From the IMG/VR virus record IMGVR_UViG_3300010430_000315, positions 1-32,398 of that record: 32,398 nt of DNA; one strand, written 5' to 3'. The position numbers were made by a program, and so were the translations under genes. Shown piece after piece: positions 6,593 to 15,667 of this stretch. The stretch's first letter is position 1. Each line of letters opens with the position of its first letter. The stretch comes from a virus. The notes under the pieces were generated by a model. It had not been told where the DNA came from. It searched no databases and saw only the letters and a program-made list of their open reading frames with translations.

Positions 6593-7197
6593 TGAAAAGT
6601 TTATTTGACTTTATCGTAAAACCCTTAAATAAAAGGTACGATACAGAAGTTAAGATAGGTGACAAAAGCCTAATAACTAACACTAATACTGAAGACTTCA
6701 AAGCTGTAAGCAATAGAGCGGTAGTGATTTCAACTCCCTCTGCTTACTCTACACCGATTAAAGAAGGTGATGTGATTATTATACACCACAATGTTTTTAG
6801 AAGTTTTTTTGATATTAGAGGTAAACGAAAAGATAGTAGATCTAAATTTGTAGATGACTTATATTTTTGTTCACCTGACCAAATATACTTATACAGCAGT
6901 AACGACACTTGGAATTCTTTTCGGGATCGTTGTTTTGTAAAACCCTTGTTAGATAACAATGATCTAACGTTGGATAAAGAGAGAAAGCTTATAGGAATAC
7001 TAAAATATGGTAATAGTTCCTTAGAAGCTCTTAAAATCGTTCCTGGCGACCTTATAGGTTACACTCCGTATGGTGAGTTTGAATTTGTAGTTGATGGTGA
7101 ACGATTATATTGTATGAAATCAAATGATATTGCAATCAAGTATGAATATAAAGGAGACGAAAAAGAATATAATCCTAGCTGGGCAAAAAGCAGTTGA
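6592..7197 (+). CDS. Tandem GroES-like (Cpn10-fold) protein
   Basis: This 201-residue protein reads as two GroES-like barrels. The first, about residues 5-101, has FIVKPL (like D-R-V-I-V-K-R), a mobile-loop-like GDKSLITNT, AVVIST, IKEGDVIIIHHNVF (like V-K-V-G-D-I-V-I-F) and DDLYFCSPDQIYLY (like E-V-L-I-M-S-E-S-D-I-L-A-I). The second, about 111-185, has RCFVKPL, LIGILKYG, KIVPGDLIGYTP and GERLYCMKSNDIAIKYE. Double Cpn10 proteins are known from plastids (Cpn20). It lies about 2.9 kb downstream of groEL-groES and just upstream of the terminase. The assignment rests on pattern matching; it may simply share the fold without acting as a co-chaperonin. Confidence 0.55.
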   Translation: MKSLFDFIVKPLNKRYDTEVKIGDKSLITNTNTEDFKAVSNRAVVISTPSAYSTPIKEGDVIIIHHNVFRSFFDIRGKRKDSRSKFVDDLYFCSPDQIYLYSSNDTWNSFRDRCFVKPLLDNNDLTLDKERKLIGILKYGNSSLEALKIVPGDLIGYTPYGEFEFVVDGERLYCMKSNDIAIKYEYKGDEKEYNPSWAKSS

Positions 7198-7417
7198 GGA
7201 ATTAATTCAAGTAGCTAAGGAAAAAATAGTTGACTCAGATGATGATATATCTGCTGATAGATTAAAAAACGCCGCAGCTACAAAGAAGCTAGCTATTTTT
7301 GACGCTTTTGAAATACTTAGTAGAATAGAAGAAGAAGAAAAACTTTTGGAGGAAAAACCAAAAGATGTTAAACAAGAAAAATCTTTTAGAGGTTTTGCTG
7401 AAGGTAGATCTAAATAA
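7142..7417 (+). CDS. Small helical protein upstream of TerL (possible small terminase or accessory)
   Basis: The frame is open from an ATG at 7124, but I chose ATG 7142 (MNIKETKKNIILAGQKAVEE) because it shortens the overlap with the GroES-like gene to 56 bases; either start is possible. The 91-residue product is all helical, with segments AVEELIQVAKEKIV, ADRLKNAAATKKLAIFDAFEILSRIEEEEKLL and a basic tail ending GFAEGRSK. Its stop overlaps the TerL start by one base (TAATG). Position and size are compatible with a small terminase subunit, but no helix-turn-helix is obvious, so this is a guess from context. Confidence 0.5.
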   Translation: MNIKETKKNIILAGQKAVEELIQVAKEKIVDSDDDISADRLKNAAATKKLAIFDAFEILSRIEEEEKLLEEKPKDVKQEKSFRGFAEGRSK

Positions 7418-9642
7418 TGTATAAGCAAACGCTAGTACGTACTGTAAAAGATCATATAAAGCCAGCAGTTCTCAAAAGAAACAATAGATACAAGAAGTGG
7501 GAAAAAGGCTATAACCCTGAGCATGATGTAGTTATAATAAGTAGCGATGGAACTATAGGTGAAATTATAGAGATTCAAAACTTAAAAATAGCATTACCAT
7601 TAAAACCTAAGAACGTTCACAAATGTTCTCAGGATAAAAAAGATCAAGTTTGGACGAAGTTGGAATATCCAAAAGAACTATCTAAGATAAAGAGTGTTTT
7701 TGATTGGGAAAAATATCCAACTGATTTTAAAGAAGATTGGTACGAATACATAGATAAAGAGTTTGAAAAAAGAGAGAAAGGTTTTTGGTTTTATAACAAT
7801 GGCAATCCAACTTACATTACTGGTACTCATTACATGTACTTGCAGTGGTCCAAGATTGATGTTGGGGCAGCAGATTATAGGGAATCAAATAGAATATTCT
7901 TCATATTCTGGGAAGCTTGTAAAGCAGACAAGAGGTGTTATGGAATGTCGTATCTCAAGAATAGACGTTCAGGATTTTCATTCATGGCGTCTGGGGAGAC
8001 AGTTAATATGGCCACAATATCAACGGATTCACGGTTTGGGATATTGTCCAAATCTGGCTCCGATGCTAAGAAGATGTTCACAGATAAAGTTGTACCCATT
8101 TCTATTAACTACCCGTTCTTTTTCAAACCAATACAAGACGGAATGGATCGCCCAAAAACGGAACTCGCATATAGGGTACCCGCGTCAAGGCTCACCAGAC
8201 GTAAACTTAACGAAGGTGAAACCGAGGAGGAACTAGAAGGATTAGATACAACTATTGACTGGAAAAACACAGGAGACAATTCCTATGATGGTGAAAAATT
8301 AAAACTATTAGTACACGATGAAAGTGGAAAATGGGAAAGACCAGACAATATATTAAACAACTGGCGAGTTACAAAGACTTGTTTAAGGTTGGGTAGTAGG
8401 ATCGTTGGTAAATGTATGATGGGCTCAACCTCTAATGCTTTAGAAAAAGGTGGTGGAAACTTTAAAAAACTTTATTATGCCTCAAATGTCGAAAAAAGAA
8501 ACCGCAACGGACAGACTAGTTCGGGATTATATAGTTTGTTCATTCCTATGGAATGGAACTACGAAGGATTCATCGATGCTTATGGGCTACCTGTATTCGA
8601 CAACCCCAAGAAAGAAACTAGAGACCCTAGTGGCGAAGTAATAACTAATGGAGTTATAGAGCATTGGCAGAACGAAGTTGAAGGTTTAAAAGACGATCAA
8701 GACGGTTTAAATGAATATTATCGTCAATTTCCTCGAACAGAGGAACATGCTTTTAGAGACGAGGCTAAAGAGTCTTTATTTAATTTAACAAAAATATACG
8801 AACAAATAGATTACAATGCTGATCTACATAATACAGCTACTATTACAACTGGTAGTTTTATGTGGGAAAATGGAGTTAAAGATACTAGAGTTTTATTTTA
8901 CCCAAACAAAGATGGAAGGTTTAAGATATCTTGGGTTCCACCTGTTAGTCTACAGAATAGAGTAGTAATAAAGAACGGTGTTAAATATGCAGGTAATGAG
9001 CACTGCGGAGCGTTTGGTTGTGATAGTTATGATATATCAGGTACCGTTGATAAGAGAGGTTCTAACGGATCTCTACATGGGTTAACTAAGTTTTCAATGG
9101 AGAACGTACCCCCAAACTTGTTTTTTCTAGAATACATAGCTAGACCTCAAACAGCTGAAATATTCTTTGAAGACGTGTTAATGGCTTGTGTTTTTTATGG
9201 TATGCCAATACTAGCAGAAAATAATAAACCTAGGTTATTGTATCATTTTAAAAGAAGAGGTTATAGAGGTTTTTCAATGAATAGACCAGATAAGATATAC
9301 AATAAATTATCTGTTACAGAAAGAGAAATAGGTGGAGTGCCAAACTCCAGTGAAGATATGAAACAGGCTCACGCAGCTGCTATTGAAACATATGTAGAGG
9401 AAAACGTTGGTAATACACCTAACGGTTATGGTAATATGTATTTTCAAAGAACACTAGAAGACTGGGCTAAGTTTAACATAAATAATAGAACAAAGCACGA
9501 TGCTTCTATTAGTTCTGGTTTAGCTATAATGGCTTGTAACAAAAACAGATATACTCCTGTGGCTAAAAAAGAATACAAGAAAATAAATTTAGGTATAAAA
9601 CGATACGATAACAAAGGTACATCGTCAAAAATTATAAGATAA
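7417..9642 (+). CDS. terL: Terminase large subunit (packaging ATPase/nuclease)
   Basis: The motor that cuts the concatemer and pumps DNA through the portal. Of 741 residues, the N-terminal ATPase region carries a Walker-A-like KNRRSGFS at 181-188, a Walker B LKLLVHDES with D301-E302, and a motif III STSN at 337-340. FPRTEEHAF at about 438-446 is a usual terminase signature before the nuclease domain. The nuclease part contains FGCDSYDISG (D536 and D539 as candidate metal ligands) and HDASISSGLA near the end. The segment WFYNNGNPTYITGTHYMYLQW-like at 123-144 and the length resemble large terminases of crAss-like phages. The Walker A is degenerate, as in many phage terminases. The portal start follows directly at 9643. 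Confidence 0.9.
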   Translation: MYKQTLVRTVKDHIKPAVLKRNNRYKKWEKGYNPEHDVVIISSDGTIGEIIEIQNLKIALPLKPKNVHKCSQDKKDQVWTKLEYPKELSKIKSVFDWEKYPTDFKEDWYEYIDKEFEKREKGFWFYNNGNPTYITGTHYMYLQWSKIDVGAADYRESNRIFFIFWEACKADKRCYGMSYLKNRRSGFSFMASGETVNMATISTDSRFGILSKSGSDAKKMFTDKVVPISINYPFFFKPIQDGMDRPKTELAYRVPASRLTRRKLNEGETEEELEGLDTTIDWKNTGDNSYDGEKLKLLVHDESGKWERPDNILNNWRVTKTCLRLGSRIVGKCMMGSTSNALEKGGGNFKKLYYASNVEKRNRNGQTSSGLYSLFIPMEWNYEGFIDAYGLPVFDNPKKETRDPSGEVITNGVIEHWQNEVEGLKDDQDGLNEYYRQFPRTEEHAFRDEAKESLFNLTKIYEQIDYNADLHNTATITTGSFMWENGVKDTRVLFYPNKDGRFKISWVPPVSLQNRVVIKNGVKYAGNEHCGAFGCDSYDISGTVDKRGSNGSLHGLTKFSMENVPPNLFFLEYIARPQTAEIFFEDVLMACVFYGMPILAENNKPRLLYHFKRRGYRGFSMNRPDKIYNKLSVTEREIGGVPNSSEDMKQAHAAAIETYVEENVGNTPNGYGNMYFQRTLEDWAKFNINNRTKHDASISSGLAIMACNKNRYTPVAKKEYKKINLGIKRYDNKGTSSKIIR

Positions 9643-12048
9643 ATGAAAGTATACACCAATACTAATAGCTCTTTCCCTAGCCAAGTAGTTAGTGATGAAG
9701 TTAAAGCAAGCTTAGATTACGGGATTCAAGTCGCTAGAGCTATCGAGGGAGAGTGGTTTCAAGAAGGTCGTTCTGGTAACAGGTACGCTCAAAGCTACAG
9801 TAACTACCACCAACTTAGATTATACGCTAGAGGTGAACAATCAATAGCTAAATATAAAGACGAGTTATCAATAAATGGAGATTTATCTTATTTAAATTTA
9901 GACTGGAAACCCGTACCAGTTATACCTAAGTTTGTAGACATTGTTGTTAATGGAATGTCTAACAAGTCCTACGATATACAAACAGTGGCTCAAGATCCTT
10001 TTTCTATAGAGCAAAAATCAAAATATGCTAAAGCTGTTTCTAGAGATGTAAACATGAGACAGACACTAGAGAACTTTAAGACTGATCTTGGTTTAGACTT
10101 GTATAACGTATCTAATCCTAGCGATTTACCAGCTAGCCAAGAAGAATTAGATCTTTACATGCAAATGAGCTACAAACAAACTGTTGAAATAGCAGAAGAA
10201 GAGCTCATAGACAATACACTAGCTTACAATAGGTACGAGGAAACTAAAAGGAGACTAGCCTATGACTTAACTGTTTTAGGAATATGTGCTACTAAAACAA
10301 ATTTCAATAGAGCTGAAGGAATAAAGATAGAATATGTAGACCCTGCTTACATGGTGTACTCATACACTGAAGACCCAAACTTTGAAGATATTTATTATGT
10401 TGGAGAAGTTAAGTCTATAACTATAGCCGAACTAAAGAAACAGTTTCCAGATATATCTAAAGAAGAGCTTGAGGCTATACAGAAAATGCCTGGTAATTCG
10501 CAGTATATAACAGGTTGGGGTAATTACGACGCTAACACTGTACAGGTAATGTATTTTGAATACAAGACGTATCAAGATCAAGTGTTTAAAATTAAAAGAA
10601 CAGAAACTGGCTTAGAAAAAGCTATTCAAAAAACAAGTGACTTTAATCCTCCAACTAACGATAATTTTGAACGAGTTTCAAGAACTATAGAGGTTTTGTA
10701 CACAGGAGCTAAAGTATTAGGTAACAATCATATGCTAGAGTGGAAACTAGCAGAGAACATGACAAGGCCGACAGCTGATTCGACTAAAGTAGAAATGAAC
10801 TACTGTATTTCAGCACCTAGAATGTATAAAGGCAGAATTGAGTCTATCGTAAGTAGAATAACTGGCTTTGCTGATATGATTCAGCTGACCCATTTAAAAC
10901 TTCAACAAGTTATGTCTAGAATAGTACCTGATGGTGTATTTTTAGATATGGACGGGTTAGCTGAAGTTGACTTAGGTAACGGTACAAATTATAATCCAGC
11001 AGAGGCTTTAAATATGTATTTCCAAACTGGTAGTGTTGTAGGTAGGTCATTAACTCAGGACGGAGGTATGAATGCTGGTAGAATTCCAGTACAGGAATTA
11101 GCTTCTTCTTCTGGTCAAGGAAAGATACAGAGTTTAATTGGTACTTACGAATACTACTTAAAAATGATTAGAGATGTAACAGGATTAAATGAGGCTAGAG
11201 ATGGTTCTATGCCTGACAAAGATTCTTTACTAGGATTACAGAAGCTAGCTGCTAACGCATCTAACACAGCTACTAAGCACATATTAAACTCTTTGTTGTA
11301 TGTTAGTCTTAGAATCTGTGAAAACGTTAGTTTAAAAGCTGCTGACGTTCTAAAAAATCCTCTACTTAGAAATGCTTTAGCTAACTCTATAAGTACTTTT
11401 AATACGAACACTCTTCAAGAGCTTATAAACTTACAACTTCATGATTTTGGTATACACTTACAGTTGGAGCCCGAAGAAGAGGATATTGCTAAGTTAGAAC
11501 AGAACGTTCAAATGGCACTACAGACACAAGCTATATCATTATCAGATGCTATCGATATTAGAGAAATAAAAAACACAAAGCTAGCTAATAAGTATATAAA
11601 ACTTAGACAGCAACAAAAATCACAAAGAGAGCAAGAGCAAGCTCAGGCTAATATACAAGCCCAAGCTCAAGCCAATGCACAAGCAAGTGAAGCAGCAGCT
11701 ATGGCTGAAGTTCAAAAACAACAGGCTTTAACTCAAGAAAAAGTTAGTATAGAGCAAGCTAAGTCTCAGTTCGAGATACAACGTATGCAGACAGAAGCTC
11801 AAATAAAAAGAGAGTTAATGGCTGAAGAGTTTAGCTACCAGTTACAGCTGGCAAAAGCTAGAGCAGACGTAGAAAAAAACAAAGAGTCTGAGATTGAAAA
11901 TCGCAAAGACGAAAGGACTAGAATACAAGCTACTCAACAGTCTGAACTTATAGCTCAGAGACAAAACGACGAGCTACCTAAAAACTTTGAATCTGCCGGG
12001 TTTGACAACCTTGGTGGTTTTGGACTAGAACAGTTCAACCCTAAGTAG
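9643..12048 (+). CDS. Portal protein
   Basis: This 801-residue protein forms the dodecameric portal at the capsid vertex. Evidence is its position right after TerL, its size, the early segment LRLYARGEQS, the LNLDWKPVPVIPKFVDIVVN stretch (about residues 85-105) typical of portals of crAss-like and related marine phages, a central alpha/beta part with MSRIVPDGVFLDMDGL, and a long helical C-terminal barrel rich in Gln, Ala and Glu (about 655-770). The start codon abuts the TerL stop, so the genes are translationally coupled. The C-terminal end FGLEQFNPK follows a disordered linker. The long portal, compared with about 500-700 residues in many phages, also fits the crAss-like type. Confidence 0.85.
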   Translation: MKVYTNTNSSFPSQVVSDEVKASLDYGIQVARAIEGEWFQEGRSGNRYAQSYSNYHQLRLYARGEQSIAKYKDELSINGDLSYLNLDWKPVPVIPKFVDIVVNGMSNKSYDIQTVAQDPFSIEQKSKYAKAVSRDVNMRQTLENFKTDLGLDLYNVSNPSDLPASQEELDLYMQMSYKQTVEIAEEELIDNTLAYNRYEETKRRLAYDLTVLGICATKTNFNRAEGIKIEYVDPAYMVYSYTEDPNFEDIYYVGEVKSITIAELKKQFPDISKEELEAIQKMPGNSQYITGWGNYDANTVQVMYFEYKTYQDQVFKIKRTETGLEKAIQKTSDFNPPTNDNFERVSRTIEVLYTGAKVLGNNHMLEWKLAENMTRPTADSTKVEMNYCISAPRMYKGRIESIVSRITGFADMIQLTHLKLQQVMSRIVPDGVFLDMDGLAEVDLGNGTNYNPAEALNMYFQTGSVVGRSLTQDGGMNAGRIPVQELASSSGQGKIQSLIGTYEYYLKMIRDVTGLNEARDGSMPDKDSLLGLQKLAANASNTATKHILNSLLYVSLRICENVSLKAADVLKNPLLRNALANSISTFNTNTLQELINLQLHDFGIHLQLEPEEEDIAKLEQNVQMALQTQAISLSDAIDIREIKNTKLANKYIKLRQQQKSQREQEQAQANIQAQAQANAQASEAAAMAEVQKQQALTQEKVSIEQAKSQFEIQRMQTEAQIKRELMAEEFSYQLQLAKARADVEKNKESEIENRKDERTRIQATQQSELIAQRQNDELPKNFESAGFDNLGGFGLEQFNPK

Positions 12049-12081
12049 GAACAAATTTTAACTATTTAATTATATTATATT

Positions 12082-13227
12082 ATGTCACAAGAAAAACAAG
12101 AGGGAGAATTCTCCTTAAAAGGTAAAAAAACAAAGCCTAAGAATCTAGGTAAAAAACAAGATGGACCTATAAAAGTAGATCTATCTGCCCCAGTTGAAGA
12201 TAGAGTTGAAGAACAACAGGTTGCTAAAGTAGAGATTAAAGAACCAGTTGTTGATCAAGTTATTGAAGAGGTAGAAACTACTGAAGAAGTTGTTGACCAC
12301 GCCACTGGAGTTATTGAAGAAATAACAGAAGAAGAAATAGTAGAAACATCAAGAGCTCTTGAACAAGAAGTAGCTGAAGCTGTTAGAGATGAAAAGTTTA
12401 TAGGAAAAGCATTACCAGAAAACATAGAAAAACTAGTTTCTTTTATGGAAGAGACAGGAGGTACTATTAATGACTACGTTAGGTTAAATGCTGATTACTC
12501 AAGCATCGACAACAACACTCTACTTAAAGAGTATTACAATAAAACAAAACCTTACTTAGATAGTGAGGACGTAAGCCTTTTACTTGAAGATTTTTCATAT
12601 GATGAAGATATTGACGAGGAGAGAGACATCCGCAAGAAGAAGCTTGCGTTTAAAGAAGAAGTTGCAAAAGCCAAGAACTTTCTAGAGCAAACAAAGAGTA
12701 AGTACTACGACGAGATCAAGTTGAGACCGGGCGTAACTCAAGAGCAAAAGAAAGCTACTGACTTTTTCAATAGATATAACGAAGAGCAAGGTCTTGCCGA
12801 GCAACAACACGAAGCTTTCAAGAGCCAAACTAAAAAATTATTCTCACAAGATTTCAAAGGTTTTGATTTCAATTTAGGAGAAAAGAAGTTTAGATATGGT
12901 GTGAAAGATCCTAGTAAAGTTGCTGAAAACCAATCAAACATTAACAATATTGTAGGGAAGTTCCTTGACAATGAAGGTAATGTAAAAGACCCGGTTGGTT
13001 ATCATAAAGCTATGTACGCTGCAGCTAACGTTGATACTATTGCTAACCATTTTTATGAACAAGGAAAAGCTGACGCTGTCAAACAAGTTATAGACGGCTC
13101 AAAAAATCCAAGTCAAGCTGTAAGGCAAGCGCCTCAAACAGGCTTTAAAGATGGTATCAAGGTAAAAGTATTAGGCGAAAGCAATCTTAGTTCATCGAAA
13201 TTAAAGATTAAAAAAATTAAAATTTAA
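12082..13227 (+). CDS. Capsid scaffolding-like protein
   Basis: This 381-residue protein lies between portal and major capsid protein, the usual scaffold position. Residues 1-25 are Lys-rich, 30-110 are very acidic and probably disordered (many Glu and Val, for example IEEITEEEIVETS), 115-270 are helical with coiled-coil potential, and the C-terminus is strongly basic (KLKIKKIKI). An acidic helical body with a basic C-terminal capsid-binding tail is typical of scaffolds such as those of P22 or T7. The leader is A/T-only (TTTAATTATATTATATT). It could also be an internal head protein. Confidence 0.65.
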   Translation: MSQEKQEGEFSLKGKKTKPKNLGKKQDGPIKVDLSAPVEDRVEEQQVAKVEIKEPVVDQVIEEVETTEEVVDHATGVIEEITEEEIVETSRALEQEVAEAVRDEKFIGKALPENIEKLVSFMEETGGTINDYVRLNADYSSIDNNTLLKEYYNKTKPYLDSEDVSLLLEDFSYDEDIDEERDIRKKKLAFKEEVAKAKNFLEQTKSKYYDEIKLRPGVTQEQKKATDFFNRYNEEQGLAEQQHEAFKSQTKKLFSQDFKGFDFNLGEKKFRYGVKDPSKVAENQSNINNIVGKFLDNEGNVKDPVGYHKAMYAAANVDTIANHFYEQGKADAVKQVIDGSKNPSQAVRQAPQTGFKDGIKVKVLGESNLSSSKLKIKKIKI

Positions 13228-13246
13228 CATTTAAAATCATTTAAAA

Positions 13247-14683
13247 ATGGCATTAAACAACGCATTCGGTTCAATTAAACCGAGTCAAAAACAACAATTA
13301 TTGTCTGACAACTATTTAAGTTTTACAGACGGATCAGGAAACGATTTTGCACAACAATATCTACCTGAAATTTATGAACAAGAAGTAGAGCGTTACGGAA
13401 ACAGAACATTGTCTGGTTTCTTGCGTATGGTAGGAGCTGAAATGCCTATGACTTCTGATCAAGTAGTATGGTCTGAGCAAAACAGATTACATATTGCTTA
13501 CAACGATGTAACTTCAGCAACTGCTACTACTTTAACATTCGCACTAGATGCTGCTAATGGAGAGAACTTTGTAGGAAACGTAATTTCTAAGAACGATACT
13601 ATCGTTATTATGAATCCTGCTAATGGGCTTGAAGTAACCGCTTTAGTAATAGACAGTGTTGATACTTCTGCTACTTTAGCCACTCTTACAGTTGCTACTT
13701 ATACTGGAGCTAATCTTGACGCTACTTTTGCAGCTGGTGCTACTGGACTTAAGATCTTTGTATACGGATCTGAGTATAAGAAAGGAACTGGAGATGCTGA
13801 TATTAAATCAATCACTCCTTCTTTCACTCAATTTTCTAACTCACCTATCATCATTAAAGATAAATACGCTATCTCTGGATCTGACGCTGCTCAGATTGGA
13901 TGGGTAGAAGTTGCTACTGAAGATGGAACTGGAGGGTATTTGTGGTACCTAAAAGCTGAGTCTGAAACTAGACTACGTTTTGAGGACTACTTGGAAATGT
14001 CTGTAGTTGAAGGAACTTTAGCTGCTGCTGGATCTGGTGTTGCTGGAATTGCTGGTGATACTAAGTACAAAGGAACTGAAGGTTTATTTGCTGCTGTAAA
14101 ACAAAGAGGTAACATCTTTGCTGGATTCGCGCCTGCTGCTGGAGTATTAACTGAGTTTGACCAAATTCTTAAAAACTTAGATACTCAAGGAGCTATCGAA
14201 GAGAATATGTTATTCGTTAATCGTCAACTTTCTTTGACTATTGATAACATGCTAGGTGGAGTATCTAGTGGAGCAAACGGAGGTACTGCTTACGGATTGT
14301 TTGAGAACTCTGAAGATATGGCACTTAACTTAGGTTTCTCTGGATTTAGAAGAGGTTCTTATGACTTCTACAAAACTGACTGGAAATACTTGAACGATGC
14401 GTCTACTCGTGGAGCTGTTGCAGATTCAGGAATTGAAGGTATCTTGGTACCAGCTGGAACTTCTACTGTTTATGATCAAATCTTAGGAACTAACATCAGA
14501 CGTCCATTCTTGCACGTACGATACAGAGCGTCTCAAACTGATGATCGTCGTATGAAGTCTTGGTTGACTGGATCTGTTGGAGGAGCTTACACTTCTGATC
14601 TTGATGCAATGGAGGTACACTTCCTTTCTGAAAGATGTTTATGTGTACAAGCTGCGAACAACTTCGTATTGTTCACTGACTAA
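13247..14683 (+). CDS. Major capsid protein (HK97-fold expected)
   Basis: This 478-residue protein after portal and scaffold has the size and soluble alpha/beta composition of HK97-fold capsid proteins. The start MALNNAFGSIKPSQKQQLLS and the early FAQQYLPEIYEQEVERYGNR helix would be the N-arm. A beta-rich Thr/Ala-rich insert lies at about 85-160. The C-terminal half contains RPFLHVRYRASQTDDRRMKS and ends LCVQAANNFVLFTD. Its codon use differs from its neighbours, with GGA for Gly and CGT for Arg favoured, as expected for the most highly expressed gene. A terminator hairpin follows. No sequence motif by itself proves the fold; position, length and codon bias do most of the work. Confidence 0.85.
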   Translation: MALNNAFGSIKPSQKQQLLSDNYLSFTDGSGNDFAQQYLPEIYEQEVERYGNRTLSGFLRMVGAEMPMTSDQVVWSEQNRLHIAYNDVTSATATTLTFALDAANGENFVGNVISKNDTIVIMNPANGLEVTALVIDSVDTSATLATLTVATYTGANLDATFAAGATGLKIFVYGSEYKKGTGDADIKSITPSFTQFSNSPIIIKDKYAISGSDAAQIGWVEVATEDGTGGYLWYLKAESETRLRFEDYLEMSVVEGTLAAAGSGVAGIAGDTKYKGTEGLFAAVKQRGNIFAGFAPAAGVLTEFDQILKNLDTQGAIEENMLFVNRQLSLTIDNMLGGVSSGANGGTAYGLFENSEDMALNLGFSGFRRGSYDFYKTDWKYLNDASTRGAVADSGIEGILVPAGTSTVYDQILGTNIRRPFLHVRYRASQTDDRRMKSWLTGSVGGAYTSDLDAMEVHFLSERCLCVQAANNFVLFTD

Positions 14684-14707
14684 TACAAAAGTAAATTATT
14701 GTAATTC

Positions 14708-14748
14708 TTACCCTCGTTATATCAACGGGGGTAATTATTACTTTTATT
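14708..14748 (+). terminator. Rho-independent terminator after the major capsid gene
   Basis: An 11-base-pair stem TTACCCTCGTT/AACGGGGGTAA (14708-14718 and 14724-14734, one G-U pair) with a five-base loop is followed by the T-rich TTATTACTTTTATT. This is the best terminator-like element in the window. It would separate capsid transcription from the connector and tail genes, or act as a partial terminator. Confidence 0.75.
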
Positions 14749-14771
14749 AAATTATTAAATTTTATTATATC

Positions 14772-15599
14772 ATGGCGAATCAAGCTAAAAAAGCAGTAAC
14801 TAAAACTGAGGTTGCACCTCAACCAATTACACCAAAAAAAGTAAAAGTAGAACCAGCTAAACCTAGTTGGGAAATCAAAGATAGAACTTATATTTTAAAA
14901 GGTTCATTTACTCCATTAACGTTAACATTACCATCTAGGCATTCTGCTAGATTTCCTTTGTTATGGTTTGACGAAGAAACTGGAGAACAAAAAGAATTAA
15001 GATATGCTACAAATCAAAACTCACCACTTGTAGAAGAGCAAAAAGGTGAATCAACTCTTGGGCATGTTATGTTTAGAAATGGTACTTTATTTGTACCTAA
15101 ACAAAAACAAAATTTACAGAAACTATTATCTATATACCACCCAGCTTTAAACGGTAAATATTACGAATTTAGTAAAGTTGAAAAAGCAACTGACGATTTA
15201 GTTTATTTAGAGACGGAAATTGAAGCTTTAAACGCTGCTAAATCTATGGATATCGATCAAGCAGAAGCTATATTAAGGGTAGAGGTAGGATCTGAAGTAT
15301 CTAAAATGACTAGTAGAGAAATAAAAAGAGATCTTATAATGTTCGCTAGGAGAAATCCACATTTATTTATCGATCTAGCTAATGACGAAAACGTACAGTT
15401 AAGAAACTTTGCTATTAAAGCAACGGAATCAGCTATAATTAAGCTGTCTGCAGACCAAAGAACATTTGTTTGGGCTTCTAATGGTAGAAAACTAATGACA
15501 GTACCTTTCGACGAGCATCCATACTCAGCTATGGCGGCTTTCTTTAAGACAGATGAAGGCTTAGAAGTTTTCAAGTCTATAGAGAAAAAGTTTCTATAA
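14772..15599 (+). CDS. Probable virion structural protein (head or connector)
   Basis: This 275-residue protein lies directly after the capsid terminator. A Lys/Pro-rich disordered start (1-32) is followed by a compact domain with WEIKDRTYILKGSFTPLTLT, PLLWFDEETGEQKELRYA and GTLFVPKQKQNLQKLLSIYH, then a helical part (YLETEIEALNAAKSMDIDQ) and an end with VPFDEHPYSAMAAFF. It has no enzymatic motif. The order after the capsid gene suggests a head-completion or minor capsid protein. I do not know a characterised relative. The leader TAAATTTTATTATATC is A/T-rich without Shine-Dalgarno. Confidence 0.55.
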   Translation: MANQAKKAVTKTEVAPQPITPKKVKVEPAKPSWEIKDRTYILKGSFTPLTLTLPSRHSARFPLLWFDEETGEQKELRYATNQNSPLVEEQKGESTLGHVMFRNGTLFVPKQKQNLQKLLSIYHPALNGKYYEFSKVEKATDDLVYLETEIEALNAAKSMDIDQAEAILRVEVGSEVSKMTSREIKRDLIMFARRNPHLFIDLANDENVQLRNFAIKATESAIIKLSADQRTFVWASNGRKLMTVPFDEHPYSAMAAFFKTDEGLEVFKSIEKKFL

Positions 15600-15603
15600 C
15601 ATG

Positions 15604-15649
15604 TAATACTAATATATAGGAGATCGCTTCGGCGGTCTTCTCTGTATTA
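15604..15649 (+). terminator. UUCG-capped hairpin without a U tract
   Basis: A ten-pair stem AGGAGATCGC/GCGGTCTTCT (15618-15627 and 15632-15641, two G-U pairs) closes on the extra-stable C(UUCG)G tetraloop, with an outer TAATAC/GTATTA pairing at 15604-15609 and 15644-15649. No T run follows on the + strand; an A run does. It may be a weak terminator, an mRNA 3'-end protector or a processing site. Confidence 0.6.
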
Positions 15650-15667
15650 TAATAAAAAAACTAATAA

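Noticed and set aside
7763-8236. Plus-strand open frame of 157 codons inside the terminase gene
   Set aside because: It overlaps the well-supported TerL frame fully and has no recognisable domain.
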